64,000 bases of DNA from contig DGUV01000068.1 of assembly GCA_002395775.1 (NCBI GenBank), positions 1 to 64,000 on the forward strand, written 5' to 3'. A program made the translations under genes and the position numbers. Source of the DNA: Prevotellaceae bacterium UBA4301. GTDB lineage: Bacteria; Bacteroidota; Bacteroidia; Bacteroidales; Bacteroidaceae. Shown one piece after another: positions 36,431 to 43,896 of the stretch. The notes under the pieces were generated by a model. The model had not been told where the DNA came from and did not search any database. It saw nothing but the letters and a program-made list of their open reading frames with translations. The first letter of the stretch is position 1. Every line of letters begins with the position of its first letter.

Positions 36431-38371
36431 TCAGTCTTCCTTATTGTTCTGGTTGCGCATCTCGGTCTCCACGGCCTTGATTTTCTCGCGCAGCAGGTTC
36501 AGTTCGTCCTTCAGTTTCTCCACCTTCTTCTCAATCTCCTGCACCAGCGAGTTGCCTTTCTTGCTGCTGGCCGAGAGGAATCCGATGTTGTTCTCGTAGG
36601 TCTGCAGCTCGCCCTTCATGATATCGTAGGCACGGGCCAGACGGTCGCGCTCGCGAGCCAGGGTGTTAGCTCCAGCCTCAGCGCTCACCTTCAGGGTAGT
36701 CTTGAAGCTGCTCAGCCGGCGTTCGGCCTGGCTCAGGTTGAGTTTCTTGTAGAGGGTGTCAACGGCCTCGCGGTATTGCTTGTAGATCTTGTCCTTGTCG
36801 CGAATGGGCACAAACCCCACGGCATTCCATTCGGCCTGCAGCTCGTGGACCTTCTGGGCTGTGGCTTCGGCACCCTCCTCGGCCAAGGCACGCAGGCGCT
36901 CGATGATGTCCTTCTTCTTGGTCAGGTTTTCCTTCTCCTCCTCGCGCTGTCCGGCAGTGGCTTGGTTCTTGGCCTCAAAGAAGTGGTCACAGGCACCCAC
37001 GAAACGCTTCCACAGTTCGTCGCTCACCTTGCGAGGCACGGCGCCGATGGTCTTCCACTGTTTTTGCAGTTCGATGAGGGCGTCGCTCGTCTCCTTCCAT
37101 TCGGTGCTGTCCTTCAGGGCTTCGGCCTTCTCCACCAGTTCCTTCTTCTTGGCCAGGTTCTGGTTCAGTTCCTCCTTTACGGTCTTGAAGTAGGTAGCCT
37201 TCTCGGTGAAGAATTTGTCGCAGGCGGCGCGGAAGCGCTCAAATATCTGCGTGTTCACCTTCTGCGGGGCAAAGCCGATGGACTTCCACACGGCCTGGAG
37301 GTCGATGATTTCCTTCGTCTTGGCATCCCAGTCGGCAAAGGTCTTCAGCCCTTCGGTAGAGATGGCCTCCACCTGTTCGCACAGGGCAGTCTTCTTGGTC
37401 AGGTTTTCCTCTTCCTGGGCCTTGCGTGCCTCAAAGAATTCCTGATGACGCTTGCGCACCACGGTGCTGGCCTCCTTGAATCGGTTCCAGATTTCCTCCC
37501 TGAGTTCCTTGGCCACGGGGCCTATCTCCTTCCACTCCTGATGCAGGGTCTGCAGCCGGTTGATGGCCGTCACCACATCCTTCTCCTCGGCCAGTTTCTC
37601 GGCCTGCTCGCACAGCAGGGTCTTGGCTTCGAGGTTCTTGCGGAAGTCATATTCGCGGAACTGGATGTTCAGCTTCAGCATGTCATAGAACTGCTCCACA
37701 TAGAGCTGATAGTTCTTCCACACTTCCGACACGTGCTCGGCCGGCACGGGACCAATCTCGCGCCACTCGGCTTGCAGTTCCTTGAAGGTGTCGTATGATT
37801 TGCCAGCCTCCTCGGGGGTGGTGGCCAGCTGTTTTATCTTTTCTATCACGTCCTGCTTCTTCTGCAGATTGTCGGCGCGCTGCTGCTCCTGCTCGGCCTG
37901 CAGCTCGGCGCGGCGCTGACGAATGCGCAACATGGTGGCCTTGAACTGTTCCTCCGTGGGGTCGGGTTCGGGCTGATAGTCCTCGGCAGCGCCTCCGGCG
38001 TCCACCCAGGCTTGCTGTGCGGCCATCATGTCGGCACGGTGATATTTGTAATACAATTGTTTCAGCAGTTCCAGTTCCTGCTTGCTTCCGCCCTCGCCTT
38101 GCTCGGCAATCTCCTGGGCACGGGCCAGCACCTCCTCCTTTGTCTTCATCAGGGGAATCTGTGGCTCGGCAGGGGTTTCTTCTACTTCAGCAACGGGGGC
38201 TTCCTCAGCCTCCTCGGCAGGAGTCTCCTCAACTTCCGTCGGGAGTTCTTCAGCTGCTTGGTTTTCCTGAGCCTCGGTCTCAGCCGTCTGCTCCACGTTC
38301 TCGGCGGTCTCGGTGGCCATAACCTCCACCTCGGCCTCATTCACTTTTGTCGTTTCTTGAGAGTCCATCAT
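36431..38371 (-). CDS. DUF349 repeat coiled-coil protein
   Basis: 646 residues. After an acidic, Glu/Ala-rich N-terminus (about 1-75) come at least five DUF349 repeats, seen as recurring blocks such as LQAEWREIGPVPAEHVSEVW, HQEWKEIGPVAKELREEIWN and LQKQWKTIGAVPRKVSDELW, each about 75 residues. The C-terminus is a coiled coil (VQEIEKKVEKLKDELNLLRE). No enzymatic motif. DUF349 proteins in Bacteroidetes are conserved but of unknown function. ATG 38371 or 38368 can start it. Confidence 0.85.
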   Translation of the reverse strand: MMDSQETTKVNEAEVEVMATETAENVEQTAETEAQENQAAEELPTEVEETPAEEAEEAPVAEVEETPAEPQIPLMKTKEEVLARAQEIAEQGEGGSKQELELLKQLYYKYHRADMMAAQQAWVDAGGAAEDYQPEPDPTEEQFKATMLRIRQRRAELQAEQEQQRADNLQKKQDVIEKIKQLATTPEEAGKSYDTFKELQAEWREIGPVPAEHVSEVWKNYQLYVEQFYDMLKLNIQFREYDFRKNLEAKTLLCEQAEKLAEEKDVVTAINRLQTLHQEWKEIGPVAKELREEIWNRFKEASTVVRKRHQEFFEARKAQEEENLTKKTALCEQVEAISTEGLKTFADWDAKTKEIIDLQAVWKSIGFAPQKVNTQIFERFRAACDKFFTEKATYFKTVKEELNQNLAKKKELVEKAEALKDSTEWKETSDALIELQKQWKTIGAVPRKVSDELWKRFVGACDHFFEAKNQATAGQREEEKENLTKKKDIIERLRALAEEGAEATAQKVHELQAEWNAVGFVPIRDKDKIYKQYREAVDTLYKKLNLSQAERRLSSFKTTLKVSAEAGANTLARERDRLARAYDIMKGELQTYENNIGFLSASSKKGNSLVQEIEKKVEKLKDELNLLREKIKAVETEMRNQNNKED

Positions 38372-38411
38372 TCTTTGTTTTTAGGTAATGATTCGGGTTA
38401 CAATTCACAAA

Positions 38412-38446
38412 ATATCCAGCAAATTAAGTCAAAATTTGCTGGATAT
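38412..38446 (-). terminator. Terminator after corA
   Basis: A perfect 14-bp stem (atatccagcaaatt and its complement) with a 7-nt loop, followed on the minus strand by ttttg. It separates corA from the DUF349 gene that starts 40 bp further on. Confidence 0.75.
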
Positions 38447-38472
38447 CCTAATATTTCGGCATAAAAATGGTT

Positions 38473-39399
38473 TTAGAACCACGATTTGCGCTTAAAGTAC
38501 CACCAGAAGAAGAGCGTGGTGACCCCACAGAGCACCAAAGCCACGGGGAATCCCAGTCGCCACGACTCCATGCCGTTGATGAGATTCATGCCGAACATGC
38601 TGGTGATGAGCGTGGGGAACATCAGTATGATGGTGATGCTGGTGAGCATCTTCATCACCTTGTTCATGTTATTATTAATAATGTTGGCATAGGTCTCCAT
38701 CGTCGATTCCAGGATGTTGGAGTATATGTTCGTGGTCTCGCGCGCCTGGCTCATCTCGATGTTGACGTCCTCAATCATGTCGGCATCCAGCTCATCGACG
38801 GGCAGCTTGAACTTCAGTTTCGACAGCAGGTTCTCGTTGCCACGGATGGAGGTGACGAAGTACGTCAGGCTGTCCTGGAGGCGACTGAGTGCGATGAGGT
38901 CCTGGTTGTCCACGTTGCGGTCCAGGTTGAGCTTGGCCTGTTCGATGCGGGCCGAAATCTGTTTCAGTCGCTTCAGGTACCACACTGCGCTGGAGAGGAA
39001 CAGTCGGAACACCATGTCCACCGCATCGGTGAATCCCAGTCCGCGGCGCTGCTGATACGTGACGAAGTCTATCATCATGTTCGTCTCAAAGTTGCACAGC
39101 GTGATGCACACGTTTCCCTTCAGTATGATACCCAGCGGGATGGTGGTGTATGGCGTGCGCGACTTCACCTCCTTGACATAGGGTATGCGCAGGATGATGA
39201 GTATCCATCCCTCGTCGATGTCGTAACGGGCGCGCTCGTCGGTATCCGCAATGTCCGAGATGTAGTAGTCGGGCACATGGAGTTCGTTTTGCAGGAAATT
39301 GACATCCTCTTGCGAGGGGCATGTCACCTGAACCCAGCAGTTGGGTTCCCATTGGTCGATGGTCCGCAGACCACGGTTCGTGTTCCAGAATGTAAGCAT
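38473..39399 (-). CDS. corA: CorA-family Mg2+/divalent cation channel
   Basis: 308 residues. A large cytoplasmic alpha/beta domain and a long helix are followed by two C-terminal membrane helices with the pore signature FGMN (TSMFGMNLINGMESW, near residue 280) where the usual form is YGMN, and a basic end (FKRKSWF). It lets Mg2+ (or Co2+/Ni2+) enter the cytoplasm as a pentamer. The 160-nt leader between its promoter and ATG holds a short uORF and a hairpin over the ribosome-binding site (see next entries), suggesting leader control. Confidence 0.9.
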   Translation of the reverse strand: MLTFWNTNRGLRTIDQWEPNCWVQVTCPSQEDVNFLQNELHVPDYYISDIADTDERARYDIDEGWILIILRIPYVKEVKSRTPYTTIPLGIILKGNVCITLCNFETNMMIDFVTYQQRRGLGFTDAVDMVFRLFLSSAVWYLKRLKQISARIEQAKLNLDRNVDNQDLIALSRLQDSLTYFVTSIRGNENLLSKLKFKLPVDELDADMIEDVNIEMSQARETTNIYSNILESTMETYANIINNNMNKVMKMLTSITIILMFPTLITSMFGMNLINGMESWRLGFPVALVLCGVTTLFFWWYFKRKSWF

Positions 39400-39408
39400 T
39401 GGCCTTTC

Positions 39409-39453
39409 CTCCTTGAATAGGTTTGTGTGAGAGAGAAATGAAGTTCAAGGGAG
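39409..39453 (-). promoter_or_regulatory. Hairpin covering the corA ribosome-binding site
   Basis: In the mRNA, CUCCCUUGAA (39453-39444) can pair with UUCAAGGAG (39417-39409), 9 bp with one bulged C and a 26-nt loop. The 3' arm contains AAGGAGG about 9 nt before the corA AUG, one of the few good Shine-Dalgarno sites in this window. Pairing would hide it. Confidence 0.5.
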
Positions 39454-39477
39454 AGCGGCCTCGTCACCTTTGCCACC

Positions 39478-39519
39478 CTACCCTAAGCGTCTGTCATTCT
39501 CCGCCGGATAGTCGTCCAT
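39478..39519 (-). CDS. Putative 13-codon leader peptide upstream of corA
   Basis: An ATG at 39519 opens MDDYPAENDRRLG and stops at TAG (39478-39480), 25 nt before the corA leader hairpin. The N-terminus is rich in Asp/Glu with a Pro, like the acidic/proline leader peptides that sense low Mg2+ in enterobacterial mgtA and mgtC mRNAs. No Shine-Dalgarno site is seen, which is normal here. Translation is unproven. Confidence 0.35.
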   Translation of the reverse strand: MDDYPAENDRRLG

Positions 39520-39558
39520 AGTGGGTTTCTTATTAGGGTTATTTTGTTAAACTTGGGG

Positions 39559-39566
39559 CAAAGTTA
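39559..39566 (-). promoter_or_regulatory. TAnnTTTG promoter box of corA
   Basis: Minus strand TAACTTTG, giving a leader of about 155 nt, the longest in the window. Confidence 0.6.
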
Positions 39567-39570
39567 GATA

Positions 39571-39608
39571 AAAAAAACGGGACCGCAAAGGCAAGTCCCG
39601 TTTTTTTT
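39571..39608. terminator. Terminator for the CoA-transferase gene
   Basis: aaaaaacggga pairs with tcccgtttttt; long A and T runs on both sides allow either direction. It ends the minus-strand transcript of the CoA-transferase and sits just upstream of the corA promoter. Confidence 0.8.
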
Positions 39609-39620
39609 ATTACGACAAAC

Positions 39621-39788
39621 GCTACTTGATGTATTGACTTCGTCCATGTCATCGGCGTGACTCGGCATAGCTCAAACAAGTTTGGCTCTGCACTCGCTAC
39701 TTGATGTATTGACTTCGTCGATACTTGGCGCGACTCGGCAATGCTCAAACGAGTTTGGCATTGCACTCACTGCTTCAAGTATTCTGCC
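39621..39788 (-). repeat. 75-bp tandem repeat copying the 3' end of the CoA-transferase gene
   Basis: Two full units (39621-39695 and 39696-39770) and a third partial copy that is the gene's own 3' end (39771-39788), exact 75-bp period. Each full unit contains a hairpin built on CAAAC/GTTTG with outer arms such as gcaatgc and gcattgc. On the minus strand the copies carry TACATCAAGTAG where the gene has TACTTGAAGCAGTGA. Confidence 0.7.
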
Positions 39789-41281
39789 CAGTCGGTCAGG
39801 CGCATGTCGCCCTTGCGCAGGAAGGTGTCGTGCATGGCGAAGGCAGCCGAGAGGCAGTGGTGGGTGTGCCCGCCGTTCTTCTGTGCGTACTTCAGATAGT
39901 CGCGCAGCATGGGCTGGTAGTCGGGATGAGCCACCTTGATGAGTTCCTCCGACTTCTGCATGTCGCTCTTGTGACGCAGGTCGGCCACGCCGTATTCGGT
40001 GATGACGGCATCCACGAAGTGGTTCGTGTGGTCGATGTGGCTGGCGAAAGGAACGATGCTGGAGATGGCGCCGCCCTTGGTGGTAGATCCGCAGGTGAAG
40101 ATGGAGAGGTAGGCATTGTTCGTAAAGTCGGCCGAGCCGCCGATACCGTTCATCATCTTCGTGCCGCAAATCTTCGTGGAGTTAACGTGTCCGTAGAGGT
40201 CAACCTCGATGGCGGTATTCAGAGAGCAAACGCCTATACGTGCAATGACCTCGGGATTATTCGAAATCTCGGAGGGACGAAGTACGAGCTTATCGCGGAA
40301 GAAGTCCATATCGCGATAGATGCCCTTCATGCACTCGTTGGTAACGGTCAGAGAGCAGGCAGATGCAGAAAGCACACGACCCTCGCGCATGAGCTGTACG
40401 GGAGCGTCCTGCAGCACCTCCGTGTAGATGTTGAAGTTGGGCACCTCCTTCGAGTGACCCAGTGCGCCCAGCACCGCGTTGGCGCCAGAGCCCACGCCCG
40501 ACTGCAGGTTGAGGAACGTGGGAGGAATCTTCCCCTCGCGCATGTTCTGCACCAGGAAGTCGGCCACGTTCTGACCAATCTGCGTGGTGATGGGATCAGG
40601 ATCCTTGAACGAACGAGCTTCATCAGGTACATTGCCCTCTACTACACCAATGATTCGACTGGCATCAACCTCAATATAAGGCTTACCAATGCGGTCACCA
40701 GGATGGCAGATCATAACGGGCTTGCGGAAGGGGTGGTCTTCTATCTCATACACGTCGTGCATACCCATTCCACTGCGCTCGTGGAAGGCATTCAGTTCGA
40801 TGATGATGCCCTCAGTGGCCAAACGGCAAACGGTGGGTGCAATGCCGCCTGCAGCAGTCAGGTAGATGTGCGCCTTATCGCCTACCTTCTCCACAGCACA
40901 AGCCTCGATAATAGCCCAGTTGACAGGACCCAGATAGCCCTGACGAATCTGAGTGGCCATGTTCGAGAGGTTGAGGTCGCTGTAGTTCAGCTCATTCAAG
41001 TTCACATGCTTGCGGAAATCGGGGTTCGTGGTGTAAGGAGCACGGAAGTCAATAGCATGGGCATTGGACAAGTCGCCATCGGTGCTCTGTCCCGTGCTGG
41101 CACCCGTGAAGATGCTAATCTTGTAGGGGCGTCCTGCAGCATGCTCTGCCTCGGCAAGCTTTGCTACCTCTGCCGTCACCATCTTTGCCGTACCGGCAGG
41201 TGTAAATCCACTGAGGCCTATGGTTTGGCCATTCTTAATCATCGCTGCAGCTTCGGCAGCAGTAAGTCTGTTGAAACTCAT
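39767..41281 (-). CDS. Acetyl-CoA hydrolase/transferase family enzyme (succinyl/propionyl-CoA:acetate-type)
   Basis: 504 residues of the Cat1/ScpC/AarC-like family. Visible blocks are GFTPAGTAKMVTAE (N-terminal), the CoA loop GVGSGANAVLGALGHSKEVP, the catalytic Glu region IYTEVLQDAP, and IGGSADFTNNAYLSIF with EYGVADLRHKS near the C-terminus. It swaps CoA between acids, in this lineage most likely propionyl-CoA or acetyl-CoA with succinate in the propionate/succinate fermentation. The coding end is duplicated downstream as a 75-bp tandem repeat. Confidence 0.9.
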   Translation of the reverse strand: MSFNRLTAAEAAAMIKNGQTIGLSGFTPAGTAKMVTAEVAKLAEAEHAAGRPYKISIFTGASTGQSTDGDLSNAHAIDFRAPYTTNPDFRKHVNLNELNYSDLNLSNMATQIRQGYLGPVNWAIIEACAVEKVGDKAHIYLTAAGGIAPTVCRLATEGIIIELNAFHERSGMGMHDVYEIEDHPFRKPVMICHPGDRIGKPYIEVDASRIIGVVEGNVPDEARSFKDPDPITTQIGQNVADFLVQNMREGKIPPTFLNLQSGVGSGANAVLGALGHSKEVPNFNIYTEVLQDAPVQLMREGRVLSASACSLTVTNECMKGIYRDMDFFRDKLVLRPSEISNNPEVIARIGVCSLNTAIEVDLYGHVNSTKICGTKMMNGIGGSADFTNNAYLSIFTCGSTTKGGAISSIVPFASHIDHTNHFVDAVITEYGVADLRHKSDMQKSEELIKVAHPDYQPMLRDYLKYAQKNGGHTHHCLSAAFAMHDTFLRKGDMRLTDWAEYLKQ

Positions 41282-41290
41282 TGTTCGGGT

Positions 41291-41317
41291 TTAAAGTTTA
41301 ATGTTTAACGTTTAACG
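41291..41317. repeat. 7-bp-period tract in the CoA-transferase 5' leader
   Basis: tttaaag / tttaatg / tttaacg / tttaacg units between the promoter box and the ATG, so it is transcribed. Confidence 0.55.
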
Positions 41318-41321
41318 GGGA

Positions 41322-41329
41322 CAAAGATA
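41322..41329 (-). promoter_or_regulatory. TAnnTTTG promoter box of the CoA-transferase gene
   Basis: Minus strand TATCTTTG, about 40 nt before the ATG at 41281. Confidence 0.65.
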
Positions 41330-41338
41330 CAACAAAAA

Positions 41339-41372
41339 GAATTAAAAATTAAAAAATAAGAATTAAAAATCG
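41339..41372. repeat. 7-bp-period A/T tract between divergent promoters
   Basis: gaattaa / aaattaa / aaaataa / gaattaa units, period 7. Confidence 0.55.
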
Positions 41373-41404
41373 AGGGGAAAGCCTCACGGATTCATAATAA
41401 TGGC

Positions 41405-41412
41405 TATCTTTG
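41405..41412 (+). promoter_or_regulatory. TAnnTTTG promoter box of the flavoprotein gene
   Basis: TATCTTTG with about 56 nt to the ATG at 41469. Confidence 0.6.
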
Positions 41413-41468
41413 CCTTTGGAAAACTCAAAACCAACTTATTTTACTTAACCTAAACAACACATTTTATC

Positions 41469-42017
41469 ATGAAAGTCTTAGTCATCAAGTCAAGCCCGCG
41501 CAAGAAGGGCAATTCAAACACATTGGCCGACCAGTTTATCCGCGGTGCCCAGGAGGCTGGCCACGAAGTTCAGGAGTTCGACTGCGCCCGCAACCGGGTG
41601 GCCCCCTGCCTCTCCTGCGGCGGCTGCATCCGCACCGGCAAGTGCGTCCAGAAGGACGGCTTCGAGGAGTTTGCCCCCATGTTCGTCGAGGCCGACGTGC
41701 TGGTGTTCGTCACCCCCGTCTACTATTTCTCATGCACGGCCCAAATCAAGTGTCTCATCGACCGCTTCTTCAGCATCCACTTCGGCGAGCAAAGGGAGAA
41801 TCCCAAGGTCTATGACAAGCGCACCGTGCTCATCACCACCCAGGGCCAGCCCTCGCTCAACTGCACACTGCCCACGATGGAGATGTACAAGGACATCGTG
41901 AACTTCTGCAAGTGGACCGATGCCGGACAGGTGCACGCCCTGGGCGTACTGGAGCCCGGAGCCGTAGTCGGAACCCCATACATGCAGGAAGCCTACGAAC
42001 TGGGCAAGAGCCTCTGA
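41469..42017 (+). CDS. Flavodoxin-fold NAD(P)H-dependent FMN reductase / iron-sulfur flavoprotein-like
   Basis: 182 residues. The N-terminus MKVLVIKSSPRKKGNSNTLA is the FMN phosphate loop (SPRKKGNSNT) of the NADPH-dependent FMN reductase superfamily. CLSCGGCIRTGKC (about residues 50-62) gives four closely spaced cysteines as in the iron-sulfur flavoproteins of anaerobes. TPVYYFSCTAQIKCLIDRFF is the second FMN contact. It likely moves electrons in stress defence; partner unknown. Confidence 0.87.
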   Translation: MKVLVIKSSPRKKGNSNTLADQFIRGAQEAGHEVQEFDCARNRVAPCLSCGGCIRTGKCVQKDGFEEFAPMFVEADVLVFVTPVYYFSCTAQIKCLIDRFFSIHFGEQRENPKVYDKRTVLITTQGQPSLNCTLPTMEMYKDIVNFCKWTDAGQVHALGVLEPGAVVGTPYMQEAYELGKSL

Positions 42018-42040
42018 GCCAAAGCTTAGCGACTCGCGCT

Positions 42041-43174
42041 TTACTTACCCACATGCACCCTTAGGCCGACCTCAATGGAGGGGGCCCAGGGGTGCTGCTT
42101 GTAGTAGTGCTGCAGGGGGGTGCCGTCCTTGAAGTAGTAGCCCACGGAGGGCTCGGCATAGAGCCCCAGACGGGGGGCGGGGAGGTACTCGGCTCCGGCC
42201 GACGCGAAGGCGGACCACTGCCAGGGCTCGTCGTTGAGACATTTGTCCAGGGCTGCACTGGCGGAGGCGTAGAAGCGGAAGTGGCGGTTGCCCCACAACT
42301 GGAAGCTGACGCCCAGGGGGAGGCCCAGATAGTGGAGGTGCTGGTCGGTGGTCAGGTTCTCGTAGAGGGGAATGGCAAAGCGGGAGTGGAGATGGGTGTA
42401 GCGCAGACCGGTGAGCAGGGCCACGCGGCGGCTCAGCCGATAGTGGAGCCCCACGCCCAGGCGCAGGGGCGGATGGTGCTTGGCCACGTGGTCGGCCAGC
42501 GTGTGGGGCGCGGGCCGGGCCGGGCCGCCTTCGGCTTCGGGGGCTCCGTAGTAGGTGCCGACGTTGGCAAAATACATCTGGCGCTGGGAGTGCAGGGCCT
42601 GGGCTTGCATGAGCGGGCCCGCGACCTCTATGTCCAGCGACAGTAGCCTTCCTGCGCCGCGTTCGTCCTTTGCCTTCCACGCGTCCCTCTCTGAGGGCAG
42701 AGGGTCGCGGACGGCGTCGCTCGGCGTTGCGTCCTGCGGGGTTTCATTCCTTGGGGCTTCGTTCCCTGGCTCGGGGGCTGGGCCTTCGCCATCCGTCTGC
42801 GCCTCGGCCACAAGGGGGCCTGCCTCGGCGAGGAGCTGCTGCAGGCTGGGGACGGACGGCGGCAGAGTCTGCAAGACGGGCTGGCCGGGAGCAACATCAG
42901 GGAACACCCGGACCACCCTCCTGACCAGGGCCACCTGACGCTGCCCTACGGGGCTCGCAGGGGAACGGTCGGCGAGAGACCAAACCGCAAACAGGCCCAG
43001 AAGGATGGCGGCCGCTGCGGCTGCGCCCCACCACCATCGGACCGGCAAGGCGGAGCGACGGGGCGCCGGCGTCAGCCCCATCTGTTCCGAGATGCCCTCC
43101 CAAAGTCCGCCGGGGGGAGCCTGTTCGTGCCCCTCCAGCTTGTGTCTCATTTGTTCGGTCCAGTTCTGTTTCAT
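42041..43174 (-). CDS. Membrane protein: cytoplasmic stub, one helix and a C-terminal barrel-like domain (possible anti-sigma role)
   Basis: About 377 residues. A short cytoplasmic N-terminus (MKQNWTEQMRHKLEGHEQAP) is followed by one membrane helix (WWWGAAAAAAILLGLFAVWS), a long Pro/Ala/Glu-rich spacer (to about residue 170), then a strand-rich domain resembling a PorT/OMP_b-brl barrel (LRLGVGLHYRLSRRVALLTG). It follows the ECF sigma gene by 27 bp, the usual place of an anti-sigma factor, though no known anti-sigma motif is seen. The ATG at 43174 is preferred to a TTG inside a heptamer tract. Base composition is clearly GC-richer than the flanks. Confidence 0.75.
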   Translation of the reverse strand: MKQNWTEQMRHKLEGHEQAPPGGLWEGISEQMGLTPAPRRSALPVRWWWGAAAAAAILLGLFAVWSLADRSPASPVGQRQVALVRRVVRVFPDVAPGQPVLQTLPPSVPSLQQLLAEAGPLVAEAQTDGEGPAPEPGNEAPRNETPQDATPSDAVRDPLPSERDAWKAKDERGAGRLLSLDIEVAGPLMQAQALHSQRQMYFANVGTYYGAPEAEGGPARPAPHTLADHVAKHHPPLRLGVGLHYRLSRRVALLTGLRYTHLHSRFAIPLYENLTTDQHLHYLGLPLGVSFQLWGNRHFRFYASASAALDKCLNDEPWQWSAFASAGAEYLPAPRLGLYAEPSVGYYFKDGTPLQHYYKQHPWAPSIEVGLRVHVGK

Positions 43175-43182
43175 AGCCTTGA

Positions 43183-43222
43183 AGATGTGAGATGTCAAAT
43201 GTCAAATGTCAAATGTGAGATG
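43183..43222. repeat. 7-bp-period tract over the sigma gene 3' end
   Basis: gtcaaat units and variants (gtgagat) repeat every 7 bp; the tract supplies the last codons of the sigma factor (HLTFDI and stop) and the spacer to the next gene. Confidence 0.6.
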
Positions 43223-43756
43223 TTTTATTCTTTTGGCCAGCAGCCGCTTTGCATGGTGGAGCTGCGAGGCAGAGGTGCCCGGCCTGATGCCCAGCAGCTG
43301 GGCTATCTGCTGATGGGAGTAGCCCTCAAACACGTAGAGGTTGACCACGGTGCGATAGCCGTCGGGCAGGGCGCTGACCAGGCGGTGGAGCTCGTCGGGC
43401 GACAGCAGTTCGGCATCGGGGTCCTCGTCGGGCAGTCGGTCCTGGGCATCGTCGATTTCCACAAAAGTCAGTCGGTGCTGGTTGCGGAGCAGGCGGAGCG
43501 ACTCGTTGACCACAATCCTCACCATCCACCCCTCAAACGAGGGTTCGTCCCTCCACTCGAAGGTGGGCAGGGCGGTGAATATCTTGACGAAACTCTCCTG
43601 CAGCACGTCCTTGGCATCGGCTTCCTGAGGGACATAGCGCCTGCAGACCGACGTGAGCCGCCCTACGTATCGCTGGTAGAGTTCGCCCATCGCCCGCTGG
43701 TCGCGATTGCGTATGCGCCGAATGAGGCTTTCCGACATGCCCTTGTTCTGTGACAT
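43202..43756 (-). CDS. ECF-type RNA polymerase sigma factor
   Basis: About 184 residues. Region 2 shows DAKDVLQESFVKIFTALPTF and SFEGWMVRIVVNESL; region 4 shows LPDGYRTVVNLYVFEGYSHQ followed by QIAQLLG and SASQLHHAKRLL, the DNA-binding helix-turn-helix. It directs RNA polymerase to a stress or envelope regulon. The start at 43756 lies 17 nt after the promoter box; a longer frame begins upstream of it. The serpin gene is divergent, so the regulon may include it. Confidence 0.92.
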   Translation of the reverse strand: MSQNKGMSESLIRRIRNRDQRAMGELYQRYVGRLTSVCRRYVPQEADAKDVLQESFVKIFTALPTFEWRDEPSFEGWMVRIVVNESLRLLRNQHRLTFVEIDDAQDRLPDEDPDAELLSPDELHRLVSALPDGYRTVVNLYVFEGYSHQQIAQLLGIRPGTSASQLHHAKRLLAKRIKHLTFDI

Positions 43757-43773
43757 TTTACACTTAAAGAATC

Positions 43774-43781
43774 CAAAATTA
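43774..43781 (-). promoter_or_regulatory. TAnnTTTG promoter box of the ECF sigma gene
   Basis: Minus strand TAATTTTG. The divergent serpin gene has no clear box of this type, so it may use a different sigma factor. Confidence 0.6.
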
Positions 43782-43896
43782 CGGAATTCTTGCATGCGGC
43801 TGCAAACTTTTTTGTACTTTTAACGCACCTTCCGTGCAAGATTTCTGCTCCCCGCGGATTCTATAGGCAAACGGACAACCCTAAAACCATCCCATT

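Noticed and set aside
43524..43580. Possible palindromic element in the ECF sigma gene (plus-strand text HHPPLKRGFVPPLEGGQGG)
   Set aside because: On the coding strand the residues are normal region-2 sequence for ECF sigma factors, so it is chance similarity and not an insertion.
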